Positions 10,597 to 23,840 of a DNA stretch of 64,000 bases are shown piece by piece. The notes under the pieces were generated by a model. The model ran no database searches and was not told the DNA's origin. It saw only the letters and a list, made by a program, of their open reading frames with translations. This DNA is from Hydractinia symbiolongicarpus (Eukaryota > Cnidaria > Hydrozoa > Anthoathecata > Hydractiniidae), in assembly GCF_029227915.1 (NCBI RefSeq), contig NC_079885.1, positions 20,595,001 to 20,659,000 on the forward strand, read 5' to 3'. The translations under genes and the position numbers were made by a program. Every line of letters begins with the position of its first letter. The first letter of the stretch is position 1.

Positions 10597-11224
10597 CCAA
10601 TGCTTATGTACCCACGACAATTAGAGGCGCAGCATCGAAACATATCGAGTCATATATTTAGATGTTCAAACACAGATATGGATAAGACATAAGAAATATA
10701 TAAAATTACCGAAAAATAAATATGTATATTCAGGAAAAGTTGAAATAGATAAGTGCAGTTTCAAACATTGTTTGGAAATCAAACAACCTTATAAAATATA
10801 TAATCTAACGTTAGATGGACAAAACAACACTGACTTTCTATGCTTAAACCTTTTTTTGTTTTACAGTAAAAAAAATCAGTCATGCTGTGAAATAAATGGA
10901 GTATGTTTGTATTATGGCAATAATAAAATTTTAATAAGACAGAGATTGACAAAACAGCAAGCTAGATGTTGTTATAAACTCTTCCACACACCACACCCTT
11001 TAAAGATCGGTTTTCATTAATTCGTTCTTAGCCGCATTTCAAAATGTCACATATTTAGGCATACTCGTTCTCCAGCCGCACTGTGGCAGATATTTTTTAT
11101 TACCTAAGCATATTTTTTATCACAGAATTAAAGAAAATTAAGTGCCAGCGTCCACGTGAGAAACTACACATTGCACTTTGTTTGAAGTAAAACCGATTGT
11201 TCCGAATTCAACTCAAAACATCCT

Positions 11225-13355
11225 TTATTTTGCCGTTCTTGTTGTCTTTACAACAGTAGTTTTTGTTACGACAGTTCTTCCACCGCTGCCTCCACCGCTG
11301 GTCCCCGTCGCAGAGCTGGTACTCATTTTCCAATGGTAAATGGCGTCAATAAGAAATATCAATGCTGAGATGAGTCCAAAAGCCTGTAAGGAGGAGAGAT
11401 AAATACTTTGCACGACAACAACGGCTACGATGAAAACAGAGATAACGACAACATAAATAAATAACAAGAACAAAAGCAACGATATGACACGACACGACAC
11501 GAGAACGATACAATAGGCAACCGCAACGATGCGACATAACAGCGACTAAACGTTGCCAGTAAGTTCATAGAAGCAACTACGATAACAAAACGTCAACAAT
11601 ACGGCAATAATACGACAACAAAACATCAACAATACGACAAGAAAACGTCAACAATACGACACGAGAACGAGCAACCTACCGCGGCAACCTCATACACTTC
11701 ACACCCATTCCAACCACCGCAATACGTAACTACGTCATCGGTAAGCAACGCTCCAGATATTAAAAGTAGTAAGAACCAAATCAAGTGAATGATGGCAAAC
11801 TAAACAGAAATGGGTGACTTTATATGGAATATATTATCTACTTCGATTTTGCGGAAACAGAACTTTAAGGATAACATATTTATCACACAATTTTACTTTA
11901 ATGCTTCTTTTTTAACCTCGTTTTTAGGACTATTTAGATTTTTAAACGAAGAGACTGGGAAAACCTGAATAAAATGGAAAACTGATGAAAAAAAACTAAA
12001 AAGTCCAGGGGCGAGGTTGTTATGAAAGGACTCATGCTAATTGGGGCTGTTTTTAATTTTTTTCCACGTAAGTATTGGTACTTAATCAACTTCTATTACA
12101 GTGAAACAGTATAGAATTTTTTTGGCGTTGTCCAAGATAAAGTAACATATCCACTATGCGTTGCTAACGAAGTCCATATTTTATTTATAATGATATGAAA
12201 ATTCCCCTGCTCTTGTCCTTGTTTTTGAGGGTTTTGTGCAGGAAGGGGTCTCTTTAATTGGGTTTTGTGTGTGCCATAATAGGTCATCCTTCAGTAGGAG
12301 AACAAATAAGAATGAAAGTCAACCTCGTCCCCAGGGCATCTTGTATTTATTCTGACATCGGGACAAAATAGAGACAACAGGCGCTGGGTGCGAGGTTGAA
12401 TAAAAGTATTAAACAACTTACAATGAGCATCTTATTATTAAACGAGAAATGTCCGCATAACATGAAGAAGTATAAACAAAACCATATGATTACAAACACC
12501 CATGCGGCTATGTTTACACCTAAGAAGAAATTTTCACGACTGCTTCTTCGATAGCGGTAACCACGCCAACCACGCCCTTTTGTTGCGTCAACTAAACACG
12601 CCCATCCGATGAGAAGACATATCTAAATAAAAAATGATATAAAAAAGCAACAACAAAAAATTTGGAAGAGGGTCATATTAGTGAGTAGTCCACCACTGTT
12701 AGATATTGACATGGAAACGAGATTAAGATTTTTTTTTACAGAAAATCTTCTCAACGACTGCACAATAGTAACAGGCTCCAATAAGACAAAGGCTTTACAA
12801 ATTTCCGCAACATCCCTGAGAACTACGTTGCAAATTTGTGATTAAAACTTCTCACCTAATTTATCCTCGCCTGAAAAAAAATTATTTGGCATAATGTTTC
12901 AACTTCGTTCTCAGAGCTTTTTGTTTCTCACAGATACATCGCTTAGCTATACAAAGAGAGACAAGGGAAACAAGGAAGGGTTGGTAACTTTTGGGGGCAT
13001 TAAACGTTATCAACGTATTACACGTGAAAGCTATAAAATTATCATCTTTAATCCCAGGGTGCCTGGTTTAAAGCTGTTGAAAGCTACGCTATTAAGTTCG
13101 TCACAAAGACAAAATGATATGCGTGTGAGGTTGTGTAATTTTCATCGTATGTTGTTTCTATATAAAAAGCATTCTCATCCCAGGGTCTCTTGTCCCCTGA
13201 GCTGTTAATACGGAGCGGCTAATATTGAAGCTGTTCCGTATTTTCGGCTTAAATTAGTCATGTGATACCCTGCATAAATAATGAAAACTTACGAACTCTA
13301 TAATCTTAAGAATACCAAAACACGACGTTGCGTAGCCTGTATCCAAGTTAACCAT
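11225..13355 (-). CDS. MARVEL-domain tetraspan membrane protein, copy A (4 exons)
   Basis: I assembled four exons: 13355-13293, 12622-12422, 11799-11680 and 11383-11225. All have GT..AG ends and phase 0 junctions, giving 180 residues. The protein starts MVNLDTGYATSCFGILKIIEF. Four hydrophobic helices follow: about 12-32, 52-74, 88-106 and 129-146. The spacing and the helix 4 pattern (FGLISALIFLIDAIYHW) match MARVEL proteins of the MAL/plasmolipin/CMTM type. These proteins organise membrane lipid rafts and take part in vesicle sorting and cell-contact membranes. The second extracellular loop has a Cys pair (GGWNGCEV region). The cytoplasmic tail is Gly/Ser then Thr/Val/Lys-rich (TVVTKTTVVKTT), with an internal direct repeat. 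A paralogue with the same exon plan lies 2.8 kb upstream. The subfamily is not determinable. Confidence 0.88.
11400..11679. repeat. Low-complexity ACRACA-type repeats in an intron of MARVEL gene A
   Basis: The intron is dominated by imperfect ACAACG/ACGACA words. A unit resembling AACGTCAACAATACGRC occurs about three times at 11589-11660. Reading frames through it are artefacts of the repeat. Confidence 0.6.
11911..12021. mobile_element. Short MITE-like inverted repeat, CCTYGTNCCAGG family (copy 4)
   Basis: AACCTCGTTTTTAGGACT on the left is mirrored by AGTCCAGGGGCGAGGTTGTT on the right, about 110 bp apart. It lies in the second intron of MARVEL gene A. Confidence 0.6.
12320..12398. mobile_element. 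Short MITE-like inverted repeat, CCTYGTNCCAGG family (copy 5)
   Basis: CAACCTCGTCCCCAGGGC and GCGCTGGGTGCGAGGTTG form near-perfect arms around a 42-bp centre. It is in the same intron as copy 4, 23 bp from the exon 2 donor of MARVEL gene A. Confidence 0.65.
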
Positions 13356-13378
13356 TGCTCCAAGCTAGCACGTATGCA

Positions 13379-13380
13379 CT
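13379..13380 (-). other. Candidate 3' splice / trans-splice acceptor upstream of the MARVEL A start
   Basis: The minus strand reads CTTTTTTTCAG, ending 23 nt before the ATG. The pyrimidine tract is strong. Confidence 0.5.
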
Positions 13381-16200
13381 GAAAAAAAGATAAAAATAAT
13401 TTTTTTTTTCAATCTAGATATTTTCCAGCATGTCTTGTAAAGTTAAAATCTCTAATGTTAAAAAAATTAAAAAATTCTGAATTAGCATGGAAATACAAAA
13501 TCCACTCACCTAATGCGAACAGATTTTAGAAAAAAATGTTTTGAAAAAAATTATACAAATTATGCTCGGTTTGTTGATTTTCTTTTCTTTATACTTCGCT
13601 CATATTTTGGTTGCTATATTTATTTATAGCTGTGTTATTTTAGAACATATTTTCGCGCGTATCTGTCCACAATGGAGATATTTGTTTAATAATGGCGGAA
13701 AAAGCGATAATGTTTATATTAAAAATCAACAAATCGTTGCTATGGTAAATCAAAGATGTCGCCTTTTTCTACATTCGCATAATAAGAAATGACGTTTACC
13801 TAAATCCCTGAATAATATAATATTTAAAAACTTCAATCTATATTTTCTACTTATCTCTTAAATGTTTTTTGTGCATAAATTTGTAAAAGAAAAACTATTC
13901 AGACGACTTGTTAAACGACTTGTTAAAATGATGTTCCATAGAGAAATAACGTTTGCTTCCTTAAAAAAATGGATTACTCCACAGACTAATTGATACTAAT
14001 AATTGATACTAATCTTATTGTTTATTTTATTACTGAAATTCAGCCAGTGTAGAGGACATAATATGGCGGAAAAAAAAGTAAATAAATGAAAGCAAATATT
14101 TAAGATTTTAAAACGATTATCCTGAAGTTCCTTTGTTTATATTTAATAACTGATTTTTCTTATTTTACCTAGATTATTTAATAAATTACAGTCGTGGTAG
14201 ATTAATATCAGCTCTTAGTATCTTTCCCTCGACGAAAATTTCCAGAACATTCACAGCACACTTTTGATACAACGTTTGCAACAAAAGCGACTGTTTTTTA
14301 CAATAAAATTGCTATCATGCGATTTAATAGTATACTGTGGCACTACAAAATTAAGACGAAGATTTTTACCTTGTTTGTTGCCATGGTTACGTGTTGCTAA
14401 GCCTAGATTTTAGGACGCTTGCGTTGCAAATAAAATCGGAAGAAGGCGCGCTTACGTGGCTTCTCGTTTTCAATATCACCATATTAGCGAAGTGACATCG
14501 TCTCTTTGCCATTTAATGGATAATTTACAGGTAAAATAGTTGATTACTATGGGCGTTATTATACAGTTTGCGATTGGTTGCAAACAATACGCAGATTTAA
14601 ATTCAATTTCGAAAAAAAAATCGTTTTTCATCGGATTCTCTAATAATAGTATTTTATAAAAGTCAAAAATATTTCCTAAATTTTGGATTTCAGAAGTTAG
14701 CCTTAATGAAGGTAGTAATAAAGTAGAGCATACTAGTGTTGATTTCCATTTAAACAAACAATAATTTGTGACATCACATACAGTGTATAATAACATTTAT
14801 TCTCTATATGATCTTTCAAAACATGTTACACCAAGAACACTGTCTCGTGTCTAGGTCTTTTTGTGGTACACCGAGGATGCGTTTATTAAGAAACCAGACC
14901 ATAGAAATGTTCGTCTTCCATGTTTGTTTCGCCGTCCGATATAGAAAAAGACAACTGTTCCTGTGATCGAGGCTGCCTAGTTCGATAACGGCTAAACTTC
15001 CCTTTATTATTTACCCTGAATCTCGGGGACAAGATTCAAGTTATAAAATATCAACTGCTTTGAAAAATAGCAAATATAAGAGATGGAATTATTTACTTAT
15101 TCTAATCCAGCTAATACAACTGATCAAACTAAAAAAAAAAAATAATAAACTACTCTAGAAAGAAAATATATATTATAAAATATTTTATCTTTAAAAAAAC
15201 TCGTTCATATATTTTAACATAACTTGAAGGCTCAGGTAGAAAGGCTGGATACACAATAAAACAAACAAACAAACGAAAAACAAACAAACAAACAACAAAA
15301 TACCTTTAGAAAAAAAGGATAGTATTTCTATATCTTGTCAAAAAATAACTTGAGCCGTGTCACATTGAGGACATGTCCAGATAAAGTGACAAATACGCTT
15401 TCCAAAAACAGCTGAGTTCAACTACCAATAAAACCATGCCAAAATAAAGCAAACAAACAAACATATGATATTCTACATCTTCCAACTTTCTGTCAGGTTT
15501 CTTAGAACAATAGAGGGTTAAAAATCAAAGCTATAAGGACAAAAAATTAACGTGTAGAATTATCAAAACTATAAAAAAATAGTTTGATAATATTTACAAA
15601 GATTCGTCTAAAGCCTACACCCTGTCAAGAGGGTCAGCGTTTTTAACGAAAACGACAGCTGAAGATATGAAGTTAAAGGACAGTGGAATTTACTCACAAA
15701 ATTACCGCTACTAGGTATACTTTTGTATCGAAAATTGATGAGACAGGCTGTTTATACGAACTTCATCGAACGAAAGAAAGCTTTCAGGGTTAGCTTGCGG
15801 TTTGCTAACAAACTAAACTGTAACGATTTAATTTCATGTGAACCTTTCGCCGCGGGATCCAGACTAGTTAAAAAAATATTATCCATATGAATAAAAAGTA
15901 AAAATCTTTCTCTTGGCGAAAGAGCATACAGCGTACAAAAATTTTCTCTTAGCATCAAGGGAAGGAAGCAGCATCGCTAGAACTGTTTTAAGTAACAAAA
16001 AAAAAAAAAAATGCCACACCTTTTCACCAGTCTTCGCTATGAAATTATATTCAAAATTATACTAAATCTATCTTTATATTATATTGTATAACGTATCCAT
16101 TCACAAATCAACATTGATAAAAATTAAAGCCGACAAAAAGATCAGCTGATAGAAAATCCTTTTAAATTTCCACTCATTTTCAACCAAATACACACAGTGT
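13381..16200. other. Intergenic region between the MARVEL genes
   Basis: I find no supported gene. An 83-codon plus-strand frame at 13541-13792 and a 106-codon minus-strand frame at 14476-14796 have no recognisable domain or splice context. An (AAAC)n stretch lies at 15258-15300 and a poly-A run near 15997-16010. Confidence 0.55.
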
Positions 16201-19102
16201 TTATAAAACTTCATTTGGCTGCGCGCTACTTGCTCGATTCGCTTGTACAATACGATACTCCTGCACTGCTTTCAACACGTGAAGAACAGCATCAAATGCA
16301 ACAGCAATGAAGGCGAAAAATCCACAAACCTGTGAAAACGAAAAAGTCCAAGAAAGTCACATATGGCACAGTTTAAACATGCACCATTTTATAAGGCAGT
16401 TTTTAAGTCCCCAATTTTTTCGAAATTTATACTCAAATTAGTGGTTTCAATGTTTTTATTTTACATTTTGGGCGAGAAGGTGATGGGGTGCGTTAAAAAA
16501 GTTAAATTGTAACGAAGATGTGTGAGGGTTAAAAACATTCTTAGGGTGGCACTTATGCTTATGAATAACATCCTAGACCCCAACACTCTTGTAGCCTTGT
16601 ATGATTTAAAATTCAACAATGGGGAATGGGGAGGAGGGGGGAGTTAAAACACATGAAACTAAACAACCTTCCGCGAATTCAAAAACTGGCTAAATAAAAA
16701 ACCAAACAAACTTACGCCACTTGCTTCGTACACAGGGCATGATGTTTTCGTAACAGCGCTGATGTAATCACAATACGAGTATCTGTACGTATGTGCTGTT
16801 CGTGTTGTGATGCAGTCATCAAGGACGAGCCCCGTACTGATCAAAATAAACAACGCTCCGAATAGATGCAAGAGAGCCAGCTGAAGAAAAATAAGAACTA
16901 TGATTCACAGAAACAACGCAAAACTTATACTGTGTTTAAGAATAAGCTTGCTGATTCTGCTGCTAATATTTTTCACATTGCTCGTCAAGTATGCAAAAAT
17001 ACCAAAAAAGAAATTTAAAAGGGAAGCGGATAAAACTACTGTACACAGTTTAAAAAAGGCGATTTTGAAAGTGGAAAAAAATATGAACCATCCAAGGGGA
17101 AACTACACTGTTTTGATGTTGTATTATAAAAAAGAAGATCCATTGATAAAATTGTTTCACCAAAACGGAAATAAATAAATAATAACAATAACAATAACAA
17201 TAACAATAACAATAACAATAATAAGTAAGTTTCTGTGCCAACATTCTAGTCGCTGGAAAGATATAATTTTAAAAGCTTGTTTGATATGGTATAATCCAGA
17301 AAAAATTAACAAACTCCATCGCAAGCATCTTGTATCATTTCTGGCATCTGGACGAGATTGAAAATAAGAAACAACATAACAAACTTACTACAATGAATAC
17401 CAGAGGTGTGATTTGTTTCAATTTGTTGATGATGTTCAGGAAGTAGACGAGAAACAACGCAATCACACCTAACCATGCAACAACCATAACAAAAATGAAA
17501 AAGTCAACACGACCCAGCCCATAGGAACTCCAATGACTTAAAGCATTTTTGAAACTTGCAGCCAATGCAAAAGCAAACAAGCAAAGCATCTAAATGAAAA
17601 ATGTTACCCCATAGAAAAAGTACAAGAGATTATAGTAGTAAACAAAGGATTTAGCTTCTTCCGAAATGAGTCTTCCGCAAATATTAAAAAAATTTAACTA
17701 TTTATGCTAGCAAATGTTGTTGGAAGATTATTTACAAAGGAGAAATAGTGACATTAGGGGAATTCTCCCAAGCAAAAACAATATCTTGATAAAATAACGC
17801 AAAAAAAAATTTAAATTACATATCCAAACATCTTCCTTGCTTCTATGGTAGGGCTTAAATTGCAGCTGCCTCCAGTGACAACATTAGACTCACATTAACT
17901 GCAAACATTAAGGTTACAGTAACCCTTTTTTAGCTGTCCAAATAGCTGAATTATTTACTCGATTTTTATTTATACCATTTTTTTTTGCTATTTCCTAGAA
18001 ATATAGGCCTTAATACATAATAAAATGATTTTAAGTTAATACTAAAATTGCTGAGTGCATAAATTTCTTTTTAAAAATGTATCAAAAACAAGAAAAAAAT
18101 CGGCTTTTACGAGCTCCAACTTTTTACAATCTCGTTATTTTTCATCAGCTTCTGTTTTTATATGGACCTTGGGTTAACCCTGTTAAAACGGTGTGCAGAT
18201 TTTTTTTGTTTATTCCTATTTTTTATGACAACAGCCTTTTGTTTTTTTCAAAAGATTCTTTGTTAGCATCCCTTGCTGCATCGAACACTGTTTAAAGAAA
18301 AATATTCCGAATAAAAAGATTTCCGCACACCTTATTATGGCTGCATGATTCACCAAGCATGTCTGAAAATTTTAAAGTAAAACGAAAATGCTCTCGAAAG
18401 TTAAAGCTTGCGCAGTGTAGAATAATGAAGATCGTCTTAAATTTCTACATAATGCCCCATTTTTGTTGTTAGTAACGTTTCTCTTTAATAATTACGTCAT
18501 TTCTTTCTGTACAATTTCGCAAGCACGTAGACTTAAACTATATTTGGCAGAACTAATTAATTATTCATGATTTTATTTTAAAGAGGAATTGTTGAAGCTG
18601 AATATTTTTGGTGAAAGATAATAGCATTTTAGCTGGAAAATTGTGACAAGTGTGTTATAACAGAAAAAATATGGATATATAGTCTGAAAATAACCTTTCG
18701 TAACTAATTATGTAAAAAAAAAATTCTGAAATGGTTAAAGGGTAAAAGGGTTACTGCCACCTTAAAGGAACCCAATGTGTGGCATTACTACGCCAAATAT
18801 GGTTTTAAATCTAGTTATGTTTTTTTTTGTGTGTGTGTTTTGAGAAGAACGTTTTTTAAACGCAACCAACAATAATAAACAGAAATAAACAACAACGAAA
18901 ACAAAACAACAAACTAATGGCAAACAAAAAACCCATAGAATTATAGAATTTCCAGAGTATAATATAAAATATTTCTTCAAAAAGATTTTACACTTACAAA
19001 TTCTACCGCTTTTAAAATTGCTGGAATGGTGTGAAGATATGCTATGTTTGGTCCAATAGTGGTAGAATCCCCTGGTGGGGCTACATCGAGTTTGTTTTGC
19101 AT
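16201..19102 (-). CDS. MARVEL-domain tetraspan membrane protein, copy B (4 exons)
   Basis: Four exons, 19102-18998, 17589-17389, 16880-16716 and 16329-16201, join in phase 0 with GT..AG introns to give 199 residues. The N-terminus is MQNKLDVAPPGDSTTIGPNI, longer than in copy A. Four hydrophobic helices follow, and the last (VCGFFAFIAVAFDAVLHVL) carries the MARVEL helix 4 pattern with its acidic residue. The second extracellular loop is long and contains several Cys (DDCITT.., YCDYI.., SCPVYEASG). The tail is polar without the Thr/Val repeat of copy A. Exon 2 encodes exactly 67 residues in both genes and all introns have the same phase, so the two arose by tandem duplication. Likely role: tetraspan membrane organiser or vesicle-sorting protein. 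Specific function is unknown. Confidence 0.87.
17175..17223. repeat. (ATAACA)n microsatellite
   Basis: About seven tandem ATAACA hexamers lie in the second intron of MARVEL gene B. Confidence 0.9.
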
Positions 19103-19124
19103 TTTCTTGTTCTTATTTAGTTGT

Positions 19125-19126
19125 CT
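19125..19126 (-). other. Candidate 3' splice / trans-splice acceptor upstream of the MARVEL B start
   Basis: The minus strand reads GATATGTTTCAG, ending 22 nt before the ATG. The pyrimidine tract is modest. Confidence 0.4.
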
Positions 19127-20238
19127 GAAACATATCAGTAAAGTCATACGATCATAGAGTTATATACTACATCAAATTTCACAGTTAAATTATGATTAAA
19201 TCATGTTTTAAACCTTTAAAATAAAAGGCAAAAATATGGGAAGACAAGAATTGATTTAAAAAGGGAAAAGCGGGGCAAAACTAAGTTAAATAAGGAAAAT
19301 TCAGAAAAAAAGGGACATTTTCTCATAATTTTTGACAACTGATTAAATTTAAGTAGATATATGTACATGAGATACTCTAATATATACAAACGAGCATCTT
19401 GCAAATTCTATTAATTGTGAGAGGGTTACCATTCTTTTTTTTAGAAGAGATTTGAGACTTTTGATGAGAATTTTCAACTTTTTATGACAAAATGGTCTAT
19501 TTTTAAAAAAAATATTTAAAAATCTAGTTTACTAAGCTTTTTGAGGATATAAAAATTTGTTTCTCTTAAACGAAAGCTTAGACGCAAAAAAATGTTAGAG
19601 CAAATCCCTAAAATTCAAATCCACCTCAAAGTAAACCCTAAATTACAATCATTCAATCAGCACTGAGTAGGCGGGGGGTTGGGGGAGATTTCAGAGATGG
19701 GCATTAAATAGAACATTATCTCCATTTTTTTCATAACAAGTATTACAGAAACCTAAGATGTCTTCATAAATCAGTTTAAAGCTATCAAACAGGATTGCAG
19801 GGTGTTAAAACTTTGTCATAAATTGTTAGGAAACTATTAAAACATAATCACAGGAAGCAAAAACATTACCAGATCATTTAGAAACTTTAGTTGTTAAACC
19901 AGAACTAAAATCTACAGTATTCAAGACAACAACTTAAAATGGTTTACAAATTACTTGACTAACCGAAAACAATGCATAGTATACGACGGCATAAAAACAC
20001 CTTTTTAACTTATAAAATCTTTATTAAACTTTGGCGTTTAATGCAGATGTTTGCAAATCTAAAAATATTATTTTAGGGTTAATAGTTCTCAATGGAGTAA
20101 GACAGGTTATGAATAGGAGTAGACTCGGGAAATAACAAACAACACAGACAAATTCCCTCAGGAAGTTATAACTATTTACAAAAAAAGATATGTACAATTA
20201 TTCTTTATTGCATTTCGCTTGATCCTTTTTAAAAAGCC
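19127..20238. other. Intergenic AT-rich stretch, nothing recognised
   Basis: Only short unsupported frames are present. I see no RNA gene and no clear repeat structure here. Confidence 0.5.
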
Positions 20239-20463
20239 CTAAGCGGTGAAACTTTTGACCACGCTCGCAAACGTGTTCCGCTCCTGGAAATGAGTGTATT
20301 TGACATGTTCATCTCTTCTGTATTTTGCCACAAATCCTTTCTTACAAATTCTGCAAGTGAATTTGTGGCTTTAACTTTGTTGGCGAAGGATGAGCAGCTG
20401 ACATGTGCAGCTTTAACTTGTTCAATTCTGCAAAAGGTCTTTCACAAATTTTTCAGGTACAGT
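20239..20463 (-). pseudogene. C2H2 zinc-finger gene fragment, broken
   Basis: On the minus strand two C2H2 fingers are visible with exact C-x2-C-x12-H-x4-H spacing. The first runs through KICERPFAELNKLKLHMSAAH, but its first Cys codon reads TGA. The second is CRICKKGFVAKYRRDEHVKYTH minus its frame: a one-base shift separates it from the first finger. The frame ends with TAG at 20239. Upstream on the same strand, to about 20875, short acidic and basic frames flanked by splice-like sites (for example around EDNEEDNKGKTKKDENIKK) may be remains of earlier exons. With one nonsense change and one frameshift inside the fingers this is most likely a pseudogene. A sequencing error could explain only one of them. 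Confidence 0.6.
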
Positions 20464-22562
20464 ACTTAATTTTTTTTATTGTTAAAGCGACGTTTATAAT
20501 TTCTTTGTGCTTCCTCCATCATTTCATTTAACCCACTTACTTCTTAATGTTTTCATCCTTTTTAGTTTTTCCTTTGTTGTCTTCTTCATTATCCTCTATC
20601 AACACTGCCTTTGTGTGAATGCAAAAAATATCAAATAACTTTAAGGGAGTATCAACACTTAAACTTACTATCGGGATCACATTTTCTTTGATTTTACTCC
20701 AGCTTGCATCACCACTCCAGTCTCAGAATTAGTCCTATAAAAATTTATATTATATATAAACAATATGACTTTAATCGTCGAAGTAATAAAAAAAAATAAA
20801 AAACTAATACCTATATAACAAGAATTTTTCTTATTGACATCTAGGTATGAGTTTACATTTAATTCATATGCCATTTGCGTTAGCTAGTTGAAATCAGTAC
20901 ACCTTTTTTCAAAACCTATCAGTGATAATTCCCAGTAGACTTGCCACATGAGAGTGGCATGCTAAATAAAGATTTAGATAGCATACTCAAACTCAACATC
21001 TTTATCTCTTGATGAAAAGGAACTGGGGCTAAAAGTGATTATTTCCTCGTGATATTTTTCATTCAAGCAGGATTCAATAACTTAGAAAATTGAAGTTGCT
21101 GTCTTGCATTTCCACTGTCACTTTTCTTATTCTTTAAATAAGAAAGGTCGGGTAGGTTATGCATTTCAGAGAGTTGGCACCCTTGTTTTAAATAGCTAGC
21201 TAATATTTCAAATGTTGTATTCTTGATTTTTTTGCTAAGCTTTCCTGTTCTACACACATTTTGAAAATTTGGCTTTGATCATAACCACAATGTGTTACCT
21301 ACGTAACAAAGCAAGAACAAAATACAGCATTTTGCTGAATAATTCAAGCAAGTTCAAAAAATGCAATAAATATATTGTATGAAAAGCTGGGATTTTTTGC
21401 TAAAAATTGGTTTAAGCTCTTTCTACAGCCATCACCCTTGTGATTTCTGTAAAAATTTGTTTACCACAACAAATTTTCAACTCTGTGACCAATTCTCAGA
21501 TCCAGGTTAATATGCTTGAAATTTTCTGATCATTTTCAACAAAAATGATCAACATATTTAACATGCAAATTTTGAGTTGATACACTAAGTACAACTGTCT
21601 CTATTAGCAGCAAAACTTTTGATGTTTTATGAAGAAATGACCACACAAATTAACTGCAGTGAAAATTGATTTATAAATTTTTTTTAAAAAATTTTTATAA
21701 AATTTAAAAACTTTAAATTACAATAAATCCTGTTCTAATAATCTTTTGGTATTTTAAATTTCCTATATTGTATAATTTTTGCTGATAAATCCAAATAGAT
21801 AAGTTGGCTGTTATGCTTTCCCAAAAAATCTTTAATCTTCATTAATTGACATTTTGCCCAATTTAAATCTTGTTTTTTTTACCTACACAAAAGTGGCGCA
21901 CATGCTCATTGTTCTCCAATAAAATCAAAACAAATTACGTCACACGGAAAGTTGTCTATATGCCATTCATTTTTCTCAAAAGTGCCTTGTTTTCTTTTTC
22001 AAAATTTGATAATGTTAACCCTGATCCGAGAATTATATATTTTGTATAGCCCAGCTTCCAGCTAGCTAATAACAATTATAAAAATACAGTCTCTAAAACC
22101 TAGCTACAACTAGCTACCTAGCTATAACATTAAGTTTTTAATGAATTGGTAGTCTACCTAAATTAAATTCTTGTATTTCTTCCATACATATGGACATAAC
22201 TAGAAAGTGTTATCTCAAACTTCTACCTCTGTTTGTCTATTCGTAATCACAATGTCTGTATCGATTACCCCTTCCTTCATAATGCGCGTGGGAGTGCACG
22301 ATTGTGGTTCCAAAGTATAGCTCAGAGTTCAATTCCTGGAATTAGAAAATTGTTTCTGGACATACAAAAAGTGAGACCCGGAATCCCGGGCTCTAGAGAC
22401 TGGGGACGCAGCTTTCTATGGAAATATTACCAAGATCAGCAGTGAGATATGATTTATCTCACTGGTCATAGAAAACTATAGATAAATAGCCATATGTCTA
22501 GACGGACTATCATTTCGTACAGCGACATGTCTACTTCGTATAGAAAAGATCTAAATAATACC

Positions 22563-22590
22563 ATAAAGCTTAGCATTTGCTAAGCTTTAT
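22563..22590. repeat. Perfect short hairpin
   Basis: ATAAAGCTTAGCA and its exact reverse complement are separated by TT. Intergenic, function unknown. Confidence 0.7.
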
Positions 22591-23840
22591 TTCTCACCAT
22601 ATTCATGTGGCCACTTTGGTCCTAAAATTGAAATTGTTAAAGCAGAGTTTTTCTTAGCCAGGAAACTGGCCGTGATGCAGATTGACTGTTGCCTTTACAT
22701 TTGAATAGTTATATTAGTTTCCTTATCTTTTTCACTACGTTTATACTAAAACTAGCTATTAAAGTTGTACACGACTTTCGTTTTGCACTTTTTCTATCCA
22801 TAACATTGCTCGTTATTTAGTGAATTTAGAAAAATTTCGCCATTTTTACCTTTAATGTATATTTCTTGCTACTATCATATTCATAACTATCATTTCCGGG
22901 AATATGCTATTCACAAAACTCGCGTTTTCTCTTTGTCATATAATTGCGTGTTTGCAGCATTCTGGTCTTAGTAATATTTTAGCCTGCGTTCTGGGTCCGG
23001 GGTCTCACCTGATAGGAGGCCTGGATTTCGGGTCCCACTTTTCTCGTAGACCTTGCTTCCGAGATCAGTTTGATAAATGGTGAAGGATGTAGCGCAGCTT
23101 TCTTGAATACAAACTAGGCGTTTTTTGATAAAGTTTTTATTTAGGTAGTGAAGTAAATGGTTTTATTTAGGGCAGATTTACAAAACAATGAAGCATACTT
23201 ACATTCATATCTATGATCCCGCACAGCAGAGCTGGCACATTCTGACCTTAAACTGGCAAACAAGGCCAGAACGTGAGCACTTATAAATGCGATCTTTAAG
23301 CTGAAAAAAAAAACTCCGAAGTAATTAAAAACGAAGAAAACAACACGAGGCAAGTAATTATGAAGAACTCAACGTCAGGTTGTTCGGTGGTCACCATACA
23401 TGTGAATCTTGCTTTAAACCTTCACTGCGAGCTATGTTGGTGTATACACAAGTGTGGTAAGCACCATGGACAGCTATATTATTATTTTCACAAAAATATG
23501 GAATTGGCCTTGATGGCAAGTTCTAGGAGTCTTAATTTTGTAAGTGACAAACTTACCTGCCTGGCGATCTATACAACCTGACTACACTACCTTTTTTACT
23601 GTATTCCTTCATAGTATATACATCTCCACCTAAAAAAAACCCCGTCCAAACAACTTTATGCTTGGCAACAGAAGTATGTAAGGCGCACTTAAAAAAAATT
23701 CTGTTTCTGTTTCTTGATTCAAACTGTAATCCAAAAGTACTAAAAAAGGTTATCTGAAACTATGCAGTGGATTTTTTCAGCCTGGACCTTTATTTTAATA
23801 AAATTCACAGGGTTAGATTTAAATCTCAGATTTTACTTTT

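Noticed and set aside
11589-11660. Possible CRISPR-like or regular array in the repeated AACGTCAACAATACG words
   Set aside because: The repeats are imperfect low-complexity DNA in an animal intron without spacers.
13541-13792. 83-codon hydrophobic plus-strand frame, possibly a small membrane protein
   Set aside because: Hydrophobic Phe/Ile-rich frames are common by chance in this AT-rich sequence, and no acceptor, homology or neighbour supports it.
14476-14796. 106-codon minus-strand frame between the MARVEL genes
   Set aside because: No domain, no splice context and noise-like composition.
23141-23353. Minus-strand frame with splice-like ends, possibly a third MARVEL exon
   Set aside because: The sequence does not align with exon 3 of either MARVEL gene and no partner exons were found.
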